The position numbers and the translations under genes are program-made. Shown here one piece after another: positions 41,853 to 51,800 of a stretch of DNA of 64,000 nt. The first letter of the stretch is position 1. Each line of letters starts with the position of its first letter. The stretch is from Holophagales bacterium UBA5066 (GTDB lineage: Bacteria > Acidobacteriota > Thermoanaerobaculia > UBA5066): contig DIAY01000107.1 of assembly GCA_002414905.1 (NCBI GenBank), positions 13,600 to 77,599 of the forward strand, written 5' to 3'. The notes beneath the pieces were generated by a model. The model was not told where the DNA came from and did not search any database. It saw only the letters and a program-made list of their open reading frames with translations.

Positions 41853-44266
41853 TCGGGATGGCCGACGAGATCACGATCGGCGACGCCGTCCAGATTCCCG
41901 ACCTCCTCCCGGTCCTCCCGCTGAAGGACGTCGTCCTCTTTCCCTACGTCATCGTCCCGCTCTCCGTCTCGCGGGAGAAGTCCATCGCCGCCGTCGACGC
42001 GGCTCTCGCCGAACAGCGGATTCTTCTGCTCCTCGCTCAGAAGGATCCCTCCGTGGAGGAACCGGGTCCGGCGGACCTCTACGAGACGGGGACGGCGGCC
42101 GCGGTGATGCGAATGCTCAAGCTCCCCGACGGCCGGATCCGCCTCCTCGTCCAGGGCCTCTCGAGGGTCCGGGTCGACGGGTACGTCCAGGAAAGCCCGT
42201 CGCTGCGCGCCAAGGCCGTGAGGATTGCCGAGCCCGATGTCACGCACGCCGCATCGGAGGAGGTCGAAGCGCTCCTGCGCGCGGTGAAGGAGGGGCTCGA
42301 AAAGGCGATCGGCCTGGGCAAGACGATCTCGCCGGAGGTCATGCTCGTCGCCGCGGGTCTCGACGACCCCGCCCGCCTCGCCGATCTCGCCGCATCGAAC
42401 CTCGACCTGAAGCTCGACGAGGCGCAGAAGATCCTCGAGATCCTTCCGGGAGTCGACCGGCTGAAGGCGGTCCTCGAGATCCTGCGGCGTGAGCTCCGTG
42501 TCCTGACCGTCCAGCAGGAGATCTCGGGGGTGGCGCGGGGAGAGATCGACAAGAGCCAGCGCGAATACTTCCTGCGGCAGCAGCTCAAGGCGATCCAGCA
42601 GGAGCTCGGCGTCACCGACGACGTCGCCGAGGAGGTCGAGCAGTACCGCAAGAAGCTCGAAGGCAAGTCCCTCCCTCCCGAGGCCCGGGAGGAGGTCGAC
42701 AAGCAGCTGAAACGGCTCGAACGGAGCAATCCGGAGTCGGCCGAGACGGCGATGATCCGGACCTTCCTCGACTGGATCACGGGCCTTCCCTGGGGTGTCT
42801 TCTCGCAGGACAACCTCGAGCTTGCCCGCGCGCGGACGATTCTGGACGAGGACCACTACGGCCTCGAGAAGCCCAAGGAACGGATCCTCGAGTTCCTCGC
42901 CGTCCGCAAGCTCGCGCCCGACAGCAAGGGGCCGATCCTCTGTTTCGTGGGGCCTCCCGGCGTCGGAAAGACCTCCCTCGGCAAGTCGATCGCCCGTTCC
43001 CTGGACCGGAAGTTCATCCAGATGTCGCTCGGCGGCGTGAGGGACGAAGCCGAGATCCGCGGGCACCGGCGGACGTACGTCGGAGCGCTCCCCGGCCGGA
43101 TCGTCCAGGGGATCAACCAGGCCGCGACCTCGAACCCTGTCTTCATTCTCGACGAGGTCGACAAGATCGGAGCGGACTTCCGCGGCGACCCGTCGTCGGC
43201 TCTCCTCGAGGTCCTCGACCCGGAGCAGAACCGGACATTCCGCGACCACTACCTCGGGGTTCCCTACGATCTCTCGAAGGTCCTCTTCATCACGACGGCG
43301 AACATCCTCGACACGATCCAGCCCGCGTTCCTCGACCGGATGGAGGTCATCCGGCTCTCGGGGTACACGCTCGAAGAGAAGCTCGCAATCGCCAGGCGCC
43401 ACCTCGTCCCGAAACAGCTGAAGGAGAATGGCCTCACGCCGAAGGGGCTCGTGTTTTCCGAGGACGCCCTCCGGACCGTGATCGAGGAATACACCCGGGA
43501 GGCGGGCCTCCGGAACCTGGAGCGAGAGATCGGGAGCTGCTGCCGGAAGGTGGCCGTGAGAATCGCGTCGGGCGACGCCCGGGCGGTGAAGATGACGCCG
43601 GCCCTCGTGCGCGAGCTCCTCGGGGTCCCGAAGTTTCGCAGCGACGAGGCCCTCTCCCGCAACGAGGTCGGCGCGGCGACCGGCCTCGCCTGGACCGCGG
43701 TCGGCGGCGACGTCCTGATCGTCGAGGCCCGCGCCCTGAAGGGAAAGGGTCGCCTGCAGCTCACCGGCCAGCTCGGCGACGTCATGAAGGAGTCGGCGCA
43801 GGCGGCGCTCACGCTCCTTCGGTCCCGGGCGAAGGAGCTGGGCCTTTCCGCCGGTTTCTTCGAGACTCATGACGTTCACGTCCACGTCCCCGAGGGAGCA
43901 ATCCCGAAGGACGGCCCATCCGCCGGCGTCACGATGCTCACGGCGATGGTCTCCGCCTTCACCGGATTGCCGGTCCGGCACGACGTCGCGATGACCGGCG
44001 AGATCACGCTCCGGGGGGAGGTCCTCCCGATCGGCGGTCTGAAGGAGAAGGCGCTCGCCGCCCGCCGCGCCGGCATCTCGACGATCATCCTGCCCTCCCG
44101 TAACGAGCGGGACCTCGCCGACATCCCCGAAGACCTTCGACGCAACCTGCGATTCGTCTTCGTCGATCGCGCCGAACAGGTCCTCGAGACGGCCCTCGTG
44201 AAGCGCCGGAAGGCTCGGAGCACCGTACCTGGCCCGAGGACCGGCGCGCGGAGGAAACCGGCATGA
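41849..44266 (+). CDS. lon: ATP-dependent protease La
   Basis: AAA+ serine protease of 805 residues. The N-terminal substrate domain starts around PVLPLKDVVLFPYVIVPLSV; a coiled region follows; the AAA+ module has GPPGVGKTS (Walker A) and VFILDEVDKI (Walker B); the protease domain has the Ser-Lys dyad in PKDGPSAGVTM and GLKEKALAA. The start is GTG at 41849, overlapping the hsp20 stop as GTGA, with GGGGAG upstream; ATG at 41858 is an alternative. The thiL ATG overlaps its stop. Confidence 0.96.
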   Translation: MIGMADEITIGDAVQIPDLLPVLPLKDVVLFPYVIVPLSVSREKSIAAVDAALAEQRILLLLAQKDPSVEEPGPADLYETGTAAAVMRMLKLPDGRIRLLVQGLSRVRVDGYVQESPSLRAKAVRIAEPDVTHAASEEVEALLRAVKEGLEKAIGLGKTISPEVMLVAAGLDDPARLADLAASNLDLKLDEAQKILEILPGVDRLKAVLEILRRELRVLTVQQEISGVARGEIDKSQREYFLRQQLKAIQQELGVTDDVAEEVEQYRKKLEGKSLPPEAREEVDKQLKRLERSNPESAETAMIRTFLDWITGLPWGVFSQDNLELARARTILDEDHYGLEKPKERILEFLAVRKLAPDSKGPILCFVGPPGVGKTSLGKSIARSLDRKFIQMSLGGVRDEAEIRGHRRTYVGALPGRIVQGINQAATSNPVFILDEVDKIGADFRGDPSSALLEVLDPEQNRTFRDHYLGVPYDLSKVLFITTANILDTIQPAFLDRMEVIRLSGYTLEEKLAIARRHLVPKQLKENGLTPKGLVFSEDALRTVIEEYTREAGLRNLEREIGSCCRKVAVRIASGDARAVKMTPALVRELLGVPKFRSDEALSRNEVGAATGLAWTAVGGDVLIVEARALKGKGRLQLTGQLGDVMKESAQAALTLLRSRAKELGLSAGFFETHDVHVHVPEGAIPKDGPSAGVTMLTAMVSAFTGLPVRHDVAMTGEITLRGEVLPIGGLKEKALAARRAGISTIILPSRNERDLADIPEDLRRNLRFVFVDRAEQVLETALVKRRKARSTVPGPRTGARRKPA

Positions 44267-45300
44267 AGGCTCTCCCGTCCGAGAACGATCTCCTCCGGCG
44301 CTTCGAGAGTCTCTTCGCCACGCGCCGGCGGGACGTGAAAGTGGGTGTCGGAGACGACGCCGCCGTCCTCGCCGCCCCCGCTCTGCTCGCCGTCTGCACG
44401 GACGCCCTCGTCGAGGGGGAGGACTTCACCTCCGGCACCGACCCGTACCTCGTCGGCCGAAAGGCGCTGAACGTCAACCTGTCCGATCTCGCCGCGATGG
44501 GAGCGGCGCCTCTGCACGCGCTCCTGACGCTCGGCCTCCCGCGCCAGACCCCGGTGGCGTGGCTCGACGGATTCCTCGACGGATTTCGCGCCGCCGCCCG
44601 TGAGCAGGCCGTCGTGATCGTCGGCGGGGACCTCTCGGCCTCCATCGAGCGGTTCGCCTCGGTCACCGCGCTCGGACGCGTCCCCGCGTCGGGGCCCCTG
44701 CGGCGAGGCGGCGGGAATCCGGGCGACGAGCTCTGGGTCTCGGGCACCCTGGGCGCCGCCGCCGCGGGACTCTCTCTGGTGCTTCGCGGATATCGCCGTG
44801 ATCGCGAGGGAAAGGTGACCGCTCCGCACGGCCGCCGGGTCTCGCCGGTTCGGCGCGACGAGATCGCGCGCCTCCTCCGGCACCTCCTCGACCCACGGCC
44901 GATGATCGACCTGGGACGGATGCTCGCCGAGGGAGAGATCGCGTCGGCGGCCATCGACCTCTCCGACGGCTTCGCCCGCGACCTCCACCGTCTTTGCCGT
45001 GCGTCGGGGACCGGGGCCTGCGTCGAACGGGAGGCGCTACCGGTCGACTCCGGGCTCGCGACGATGCCCGGCCTGCCCTCCGATCCGTACGACCTCGCCC
45101 TGTTCGGCGGCGAAGACTACGGCCTCCTCTTCGCGGTCCCGCCCCAGCGACTCCGCGCGATGGGAAAGGTCGCGGCCCGCTTCGCGGTCCGCCGGATCGG
45201 CCGTCTGGACGCTACGTCGAAGATCGTTCTCGCCGAGGGGGGCCGCCTGTCCCCGCTGCCGGACCGGGGCTTCGACCACTTCGCCAGGGACGCCAGGTGA
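44263..45300 (+). CDS. thiL: Thiamine-monophosphate kinase
   Basis: Makes thiamine pyrophosphate from thiamine phosphate with ATP. The 345-residue AIRS-fold product has VGVGDDAAVL, NLSDLAAMGA, VGGDLS, IDLSDGFARDL and FGGEDYGLLFAV, all ThiL/PurM-type substrate and metal motifs. The ATG overlaps the lon stop as ATGA. DUF2062 follows with GTGA. Confidence 0.94.
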   Translation: MKALPSENDLLRRFESLFATRRRDVKVGVGDDAAVLAAPALLAVCTDALVEGEDFTSGTDPYLVGRKALNVNLSDLAAMGAAPLHALLTLGLPRQTPVAWLDGFLDGFRAAAREQAVVIVGGDLSASIERFASVTALGRVPASGPLRRGGGNPGDELWVSGTLGAAAAGLSLVLRGYRRDREGKVTAPHGRRVSPVRRDEIARLLRHLLDPRPMIDLGRMLAEGEIASAAIDLSDGFARDLHRLCRASGTGACVEREALPVDSGLATMPGLPSDPYDLALFGGEDYGLLFAVPPQRLRAMGKVAARFAVRRIGRLDATSKIVLAEGGRLSPLPDRGFDHFARDAR

Positions 45301-45878
45301 TCCTTCAGGGCCCTGGGCCCCAGGAGCGCGAGGATCGTCCTGGCACCCCCCGGGAGACGAGACCACCGAACCTGCCTCTCCCGTCCGGGAGCGGCGGGTT
45401 CGGGAAGTTCAAGGCCCGGTTCCTGGAGATGCTCGGTCGGCACGACGAGCCGGAGAAGGTCGCCGCATCCTTCGCAATCGGTGTCGCGATCGCCTTCACG
45501 CCTCTCCTGGGCTTCCACTGGATCATTGCCGTCCTCCTCGCGGTCGTCCTGAAGCTCAACAAGCTCGACGTCTTCCTCGGAACGCTCGTCGTCAACCCCC
45601 TGACCCTGGGTCCCGTCAGCGCGGTGGCCCTGCCTCTGGGCCGCCTCGTGGTACGGGCGCGACAGGAGGCGGTGTCGCACATGCCGTGGGCCGACCTGCT
45701 ACGACCCGCTGCGTGGGCACAGGCCGCGCCCGCGATGAGAACGATCGGGCTCCAGTGGGCCATCGGGATGTTCGCCCTCTCGATCTTCTTCGGGGCGCTG
45801 ACCTACCTCACTCTCGTCCGGGTCCTCCGAAAGCGGCGCGCGCGCGCCGCGCTGATCCCGCCCGATTTCGCGGACTGA
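45297..45878 (+). CDS. DUF2062 membrane protein
   Basis: Product of 193 residues with the DUF2062 features: a short helix (FLEMLGRHDEPEKVAASFAIGVAIAFTPLLGFH), NPLTLGPV, then more hydrophobic segments and a basic tail. Its function is unknown. It has two to four membrane segments. The GTG at 45297 overlaps the thiL stop as GTGA. It is the last of six genes joined by 4-nt overlaps. Confidence 0.8.
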   Translation: MILQGPGPQEREDRPGTPRETRPPNLPLPSGSGGFGKFKARFLEMLGRHDEPEKVAASFAIGVAIAFTPLLGFHWIIAVLLAVVLKLNKLDVFLGTLVVNPLTLGPVSAVALPLGRLVVRARQEAVSHMPWADLLRPAAWAQAAPAMRTIGLQWAIGMFALSIFFGALTYLTLVRVLRKRRARAALIPPDFAD

Positions 45879-46081
45879 CCTCGGCGCAGAGGCGCCGGGC
45901 GAAACGACCACCGCCTCGAATCGCCGTCTCGCCCCGGGCGGCGCGCCGTGCTGGTCCGGGGTGTACGCTCTACCTCGTCAAAAGGTCGAATCATCGGACG
46001 ACAGGGGTGACTCCTCACGGGGTGGCCTCGTTTCCGGCACTTTAGGCAGGCGGAAAAGTTCCGATAGAGAGGGGGCGTGAA
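45879..46081. other. Intergenic region between the lon operon and an orphan gene
   Basis: 203 nt. A small GGCGC/GCGCC stem occurs at 45883-45896 just after the DUF2062 stop, too short to call a terminator. AGAGGGGG lies about 7 nt before the ATG at 46082 and is its ribosome binding site. No convincing promoter hexamers are seen. Confidence 0.4.
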
Positions 46082-46627
46082 ATGGCAAACGTCAACGAGA
46101 AGCTCGCGACGACCCGCGTGGAATACGAGCAGGCCGCCAGGGGGATCCGGGATCCGAAGGCGACCGTCCTGGCGCTCGGCGAAGATCTCTACCGGTTCTC
46201 GAGCAGCCGGACGCCCGGTTCCGGCGCGCCGATGCCGGCCATCCGGCAGACCAGCGGCCCCTGGTGGTTCCGAAGCCACGACTGGCAGAAGATCCTGAGA
46301 ACCTACCTGAAAGGACCCTTCCGCCTCGGGACCGTCGCCCGTTTCGCCGGAGCGGTCCAGTGGTCGTGGAGCGACATGGACATTCTCCTGAAGGCGCGGG
46401 TGACGCAGGGGATCGAAGCCTGGGAAGGGACCGGGCTCCCTCAGTTCCGCGACATCCTGCCGAACGGCATGACGGTGACGCTGAAGGGATTCCCGGACGT
46501 CGTGCAGCTCTACATCCCGGGGATGCCGGACGCCGCACACGCCCTCCGGCTCGTTGACCGGCTCTCGATCGCGAGCTCGACCGCGCACGGTGACGCGACG
46601 GGCGGGCCCTACGGCGAGGCACGCTGA
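46082..46627 (+). CDS. Uncharacterised 181-residue protein
   Basis: Not recognised. A soluble-looking product without signal peptide or membrane segment; helical N-terminus (MANVNEKLATTRVEYEQAAR), a Trp-rich middle (GPWWFRSHDWQKIL, VQWSWSD) and a mixed C-terminal half ending in Ser/Thr/Gly-rich sequence. AGAGGGGG precedes the ATG at good spacing. It is a single-gene unit whose 3' end overlaps the convergent TMTC-like gene by 19 nt. Confidence 0.65.
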   Translation: MANVNEKLATTRVEYEQAARGIRDPKATVLALGEDLYRFSSSRTPGSGAPMPAIRQTSGPWWFRSHDWQKILRTYLKGPFRLGTVARFAGAVQWSWSDMDILLKARVTQGIEAWEGTGLPQFRDILPNGMTVTLKGFPDVVQLYIPGMPDAAHALRLVDRLSIASSTAHGDATGGPYGEAR

Positions 46628-48684
46628 GATGGTGAGGCCGTCACCCGGAACTCCTCGATCCTCGCCCTCAGGCTGAGATTCCTCGCGGGCCTGCCGAACG
46701 CCCGCTCGATCGCGGGCAGCGTCGTGGACGCGATGCCTCGCGCCAGAGGCGCGCGGCCTGCGAGCTCGAGCAGCAGCCGGGCGGGCTTCGGATCCCGCGG
46801 AGCGGCACGCACGGCGCGGCCGAGCTCGGCGGCAGCAGCAACGACATTGCCCCGGGCCTCGTAGCGCTCCGCGAGGAAGAGGCGAGCTTCGAGCCCGCCG
46901 GGCTCCGCCAGGACCGCCCGACGCGCCTCTGACAGCGCCTCCGCCTCTTGCCCGAGAGCCGAGAGCGTTCGTGCCAGGCCGGTGTGCGCCCGGGCGCCTC
47001 CGTGTTCGACGGCGAGGGCCCGGCGCCAGACCGCCCGGGCCTCCTCGAGCCGCCCGAGAGAATGGAGGAGCGTCGCACGGTGAAGGAGGAGCGGCACAGA
47101 GCGCGGGAGACGCTGGAGTCCGTCGGCGCAGGCACGCTCCGCCTCCACGAGCCGCCCCGCTTCCTCCTCGGCCTTCGCGAGCCCCTGCCAGCCGATCTCG
47201 TAGTCCGTCCTGAGCGACAGCGCGCGGCGGTAGAAGGTCCGGGCGTCGTCCCACCGGGCCTCCTTCCGGGCGATGCGGGCGAGGAGCGCCCACGCGTCGT
47301 AGTACCTCGGAAACAGCGCGACCGCCTTCTCGAGGCTCGACCGTGCCGCGACGGTCTCGCCGCGCCCGGCCGCCACGGAGGCGACGTTGTACCAGGCGCG
47401 AGCGGAGCGGGGGACCTGCCGGACCATCTCGCCGAAAAGCCGTTCATCGTCGTGGAAGACCTCGTTCCGCGCGACCGTCGCGGCCGCGTACGTCACGAGG
47501 ACGACGCCGAGGACGGCGGCCCGGAATCCGCTCGAAAAGCCCGGGACGGCCGCGGCCAGGCCTGCCGCCGCCAGGAGGAGACCCGCGGACGGCAGGTAGG
47601 CGAGACGATCGGCGTAGATCGTCCCGATGGGAAAGAGAATGTTCGACGTCGGCAGGATCGTTCCGAGGAAAAGGGCGATTCCAAGAGAGACGAGAGGCTG
47701 CCGGCGCAGGGCCACGAGGCCCGCCACGGCAAGCGCGAGGACGAAGGCGAGTCCGGCTCCCGCACGCGGATCCGAGAGGGACGGCAGGAGGTCGAGGGCG
47801 TGGGCAGAGTGGTCCCCCGACAACCCGAGCGGAACGAAAGTCTTCGCGACGTACCGGAGGAGTATCCAGAAGCCGTTCGCGGCCCGGACGAGATGCGGCA
47901 GCGGCGCGAGCGGGTTGTCGAGGTCGAAGAAGGCCTCCTTCCTCGAGACGAGGCCCCCCATCGCGAAGTACCGGACCGCGGCGAACGCCGCCAGGGGAAG
48001 GAGCAGGCCGGACATCGCCCGGGCCTTCCTTCCGAGCCGGGCGCCGAGCGGCTCCCCGGTGTCGCGCCGCAGGAGCTCGCCAAGGATGACGACGCCCGGA
48101 AGGACGACGGCGTTCTCTTTCGTGAAGACGGCGAGGAGGAACGCGGCGAGAGCGCCTGCGTACGGCCAGAGGCGAAGGCGTGGCCCGTCCGTCGCATGCC
48201 GGAAGAGGAGAGCCGAGAGGAAGATGAGCGACGCCACGAGGAGCTCGGCCCGGCCGACGATCCCCGTCACCGCCTCGACATGGATCGGCACGACCGCAAA
48301 GAGCGCCGCCGCCACCAGCGCAGGCCTCCGCGGCATACCGAGCGCGAGGACCCACGTGGCGAGCAGCAGGGTCGTCGCGACGTGCAGCGCGACGTTCACG
48401 GCGTGGAACGGCAGGGGGGCCTTCCCCGTCGTCCAGCGCTGGACGGCGTACGTCAGGAGGACCACCGGCCGGAAGTTCTTCGCGGTCGCCAGCGGCCCTC
48501 CGAAGTAGTGCGTCGTGAAGATCTCGCCCACGCGGTCGGGAGACGACAGGCGCGGGTTGTCGCGGACGATGGCCTTGTCGTCGAACGTGAAGTCCGCTCG
48601 GAGACCGTTCAGGAATGGCAGAAGCGAGAGGAGGGCGAGGGCGAACGCCGCGCGACGCCCGAGCCGTCCCGGCACGGCGCTCAC
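46609..48684 (-). CDS. TMTC-like membrane protein with TPR repeats
   Basis: Product of 691 residues. The first 400 residues are a GT-C-like multi-span membrane region with the acidic motif FTFDDKAIVRDNP early on, as in TMTC/DUF1736 O-mannosyltransferase-like proteins, and FAVVPIHVEAVTGIVGRAELL. From about residue 410 to the end there are tetratricopeptide repeats (RAWYNVASVAAGRGE, AWALLARIARKEARWDDA, LLLHRATLLHSLGRLEEA and more). The likely role is protein O-glycosylation, but no substrate is known. GTG at 48684 is preferred because it overlaps the stop of a 41-residue upstream peptide as GTGA; ATG at 48711 is the other option. Confidence 0.85.
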   Translation of the reverse strand: MSAVPGRLGRRAAFALALLSLLPFLNGLRADFTFDDKAIVRDNPRLSSPDRVGEIFTTHYFGGPLATAKNFRPVVLLTYAVQRWTTGKAPLPFHAVNVALHVATTLLLATWVLALGMPRRPALVAAALFAVVPIHVEAVTGIVGRAELLVASLIFLSALLFRHATDGPRLRLWPYAGALAAFLLAVFTKENAVVLPGVVILGELLRRDTGEPLGARLGRKARAMSGLLLPLAAFAAVRYFAMGGLVSRKEAFFDLDNPLAPLPHLVRAANGFWILLRYVAKTFVPLGLSGDHSAHALDLLPSLSDPRAGAGLAFVLALAVAGLVALRRQPLVSLGIALFLGTILPTSNILFPIGTIYADRLAYLPSAGLLLAAAGLAAAVPGFSSGFRAAVLGVVLVTYAAATVARNEVFHDDERLFGEMVRQVPRSARAWYNVASVAAGRGETVAARSSLEKAVALFPRYYDAWALLARIARKEARWDDARTFYRRALSLRTDYEIGWQGLAKAEEEAGRLVEAERACADGLQRLPRSVPLLLHRATLLHSLGRLEEARAVWRRALAVEHGGARAHTGLARTLSALGQEAEALSEARRAVLAEPGGLEARLFLAERYEARGNVVAAAAELGRAVRAAPRDPKPARLLLELAGRAPLARGIASTTLPAIERAFGRPARNLSLRARIEEFRVTASPSQRASP

Positions 48685-48806
48685 GGGACCGCGCGCCGGG
48701 TGGCGAGCCATTTCACGAGGGCATCTCCGAAGACGGGTGTCGCCGCCACGACGAGGAGAAACGGGGTGGCGCAGGCGCGCAGGAGAAGTGGCGGAAGGGC
48801 ACGCAT
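48681..48806 (-). CDS. Small hydrophobic peptide (41 aa) coupled to the TMTC-like gene
   Basis: Encodes MRALPPLLLRACATPFLLVV followed by a further 21 residues ending RRAVP. It is largely hydrophobic from residue 4 to 30, so it may be one membrane segment or a signal-like peptide. Its stop overlaps the GTG of the TMTC-like gene (GTGA), and TAGACT, 11 nt before its ATG, overlaps the stop of the sigma54 activator gene. GC at third positions is near 78 percent, a little below neighbours. It is short, so chance cannot be excluded. Confidence 0.4.
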   Translation of the reverse strand: MRALPPLLLRACATPFLLVVAATPVFGDALVKWLATRRAVP

Positions 48807-48817
48807 AGAGGCGTCCG

Positions 48818-48823
48818 AGTCTA
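48818..48823 (-). promoter_or_regulatory. Candidate -10 box before the 41-residue peptide gene
   Basis: TAGACT on the minus strand overlaps the TAG stop of the sigma54 activator gene and ends 11 nt before the small ATG. Confidence 0.3.
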
Positions 48824-51800
48824 GTCGGTGATGGACAGCCGCTTCATCTCGTAGAGGAGCGACTGCCGGGACAGATCGAGGATGGCGGCCGCCCTGGTCC
48901 GGTTCCCCCCGGCCTCGGCGAGCGTCTCGAGGATCACCCTCCTCTTCGCCTCGTCCACGGCTTCCCGGTATCGGCCCTTCCCCGGCCGCGGCGCCGCCGT
49001 CGCGACGCGAAGTGGCGGCGGCAGGTGTTCCCGCTCCACCCGGCTTCCGGGTCCTGCCATCGCCCTGGCCACCTCGATCGCCGAGAGGAGCTCGCGGACG
49101 TTTCCGGGCCAGCTCCACGAAAGGAGCGCCGCCCGGGCCTGCGGGGCGACCGGCGTTCCGGCGAGCGCCCGCTCCAGCAGGACCCTCAGGTCTCGTGGCC
49201 TGTCCCTGAGGGGCGGCAGCGTGACCGTGATGCCGGCGATGCGATACAGGAGGTCTCCCCGAAAACGTCCCTCCCCGACGAGCCGCACGAGGTCGCGATG
49301 CGTGGCGGCGACGAGCCTCAGGTCCACCGCCCTGGTCCGCGTCTCGCCAAGGCGCCGGACCTCGCGCTCCTGCAGGACCCGCAGGAGCTTCGCCTGGACC
49401 TGCGCCGAAAGGTCACCGATCTCGTCCAGGAACAGCGTGCCGCCGGAGGACGCCTCGACGACCCCCGGCCGGTCCCGGTCGGCGCCGGTGAACGCTCCCC
49501 TCACGGCGCCGAAGAGCTCCGCCTCGGCGAGCGTTTCGGGAAGCGCCGCGACGTTCAACGCCACGAACGGGCCGCTCCGTCCCGAGGCACGGTGGATCTC
49601 GCGCGCCACCAGCTCCTTCCCCGTGCCGCTCTCGCCGAGGACGAGGACGGAGATGCGATGAGGCGCCACGCGCCGCACCGTGTCGAAGACTTCTCGAGTC
49701 GCGGCGTCCTCGGCCACCAGGGAAGGCGTCGGCGGCCCCGCGACGACCGCCTCCGGGCGGGCACTGGATGCGGTCAGCTCCTGAAAACGGGCAGCGGCGC
49801 CGTCGAGACCGGCTCGTCGCGCCGCGCGCTGGCCCAGTTGCCGGAGAGGGGCCGACTCCTCTCCTGCGAAGAACGCGGGGTATCGACCGCGCCACTCGAG
49901 GAGACGCGTCGCGACCTCGAGCGGACCGTCCGGACGATCGAGGAGGCCGGCGAGCGCCTGTCGGACGGCGGCCGGCGGCGCGAGGCCCCTCGCGAGACGG
50001 TCCTCGCCTTCGAAGAGCGTCTGTTGCACCGCGTCGAGCTCCGGCGGGACCGGAGCCGTCCGATGGAGGTCGCGCCGAGCCGACGCCACGAGCCGGACCC
50101 GATAGGGCTCGACGCCGCTGCGGGCGTCCGGCCGGGGCTCGGCCTCCTCGAGCCTCGCGAGCGCCTCGGCGGCAGATCCGCACGCGAGCAGACGCGCCCC
50201 CTCGAGGACGAGGATCTCCCGGAGCGCCGGATGTTCCTCGTCGCCGGCCTCGAGTCTCGAGACGGCCTCTCCGAACGCCTCTGCCCCGTCGACGTCGTCC
50301 CCGTCCGCGAGGGCGAGACGTTGCCGGAGGGGAATCGAGAAGAGGAGCTGAAAGGTCCGTCCCGGCAATCGGTCGTGCGCAAGGACCTTCTTCAGGTCGT
50401 GCTGCGCCGCCTGCACGTCGCTTCTCCGGAGGGCCAGCGCGGCCCGTTGCCCGAGCGCGGTGAGATAGCGGTCCCTTTCGCCGAGCGAGGAGAAGAGCGC
50501 GAGGGCTTCCGCCAGGGACGACTCCGCCTCCGCCAGCGCTCCGTCCTCGGCCGCGGCCACCGAGAGGTCGTAAAGCGCGTCGGCCTTTCTCGAGGGGGTG
50601 CGGGCCTCGTCGCAAGCGGAGCGGAAGAAGGCCCTCGCCTCGCACGGGCGACCGAGGCCGAGCGCGAGGTACCCCGCGGTGAAGGCCTCGTCGACGAGCT
50701 CCTCCTCACCGGCGGAAACCGGGAGCGCCGCGGCGACGGCCCTCAGCTCCTCCTCGGCGGCAACGAGCTCCTGCCTCCGTTCGTGGAGCTCGGCACGCAG
50801 GAGGTGAACACGGGCGGCGCACGACCCCTCGCCCGGGCCGAAGGCCTCGAGAATTCCCGCCGCCTCCGGCTCCCGGCGCAACCGAAGGAGGAGCTCGACC
50901 CGCGCGAGGAGCTCTTCGCGATTTCCATTCGCCGGCAGGAGCGAGAGGGCCTTCTCTCCTTCTCCCAGGCGCGCCAGGAGCCGCGCCGCCTCCCGCCGAC
51001 GGACATACGGCTCCTCCAGAGCGCGGTGTGCGTCGATGCGCGCGGCGGACGCCCGCGCGTCCTCCATCCTCCCCGCCGCCGCATGGACCTGAGTGGCGAG
51101 GAGCGGCTCCCCGAGGTCGGGAGCCGCCCTCGGGGCCCGGGCGAGAAGGGCCGTGGCCTCCTCCAGCCGGCCCGATCGGACCGCATCCTCGAGGCGAACT
51201 CGGGCAGTCTCGACGTCGGAGCCTCCTCCCCACGCGGCCAGGCGCGCCAGAAGGAGCCGGTGAGGTCCGGCACCGGACTCCTCGAGGCGCGCGAGGCACG
51301 ACTCCCGCTCCGCCCGCGTGAGCTCCGATTCGAGCCGGCGTCGCTCCTCGTCGCGGGAGAAGCCGTACGTGCCGCGAGACGAACGGAGGAGCACCCCGGC
51401 GTCGCACGACTCCTCGAGGACCTCGGCCGCTCTCTCGGGCGAGGCGCCGCCGGCGGCCGAGGCTTCCGCGAGCGGGAAGCCGTCTCCGAGGAGTGCCGCC
51501 GCCCGGAGGACGATATCGACGGGGACTCCCCCCCGGCGCGCGACGCCTCCCCGCCTGGGGCCAGCGAGAAACGCGCGCGCCGCCTGCCTTGCCGCACCCA
51601 GCAGGCGCACCGGGTCGCCAGCCGCCCTGGCCGCCAGCTCCTCCCAGAAACGCGAGAAGGCCGGCGCGGACGCGAACGGCAGGTGAACGAGGCCCGAAAT
51701 CTCCTCACGGCCGAGACGCGGCGTGAGAAGCGCGACGTTCTGCCAGGGCGGCGGAGCCTCGGCGCGGGTCTCGACTCTCAAGACGCCGACGAGGGTGCGA

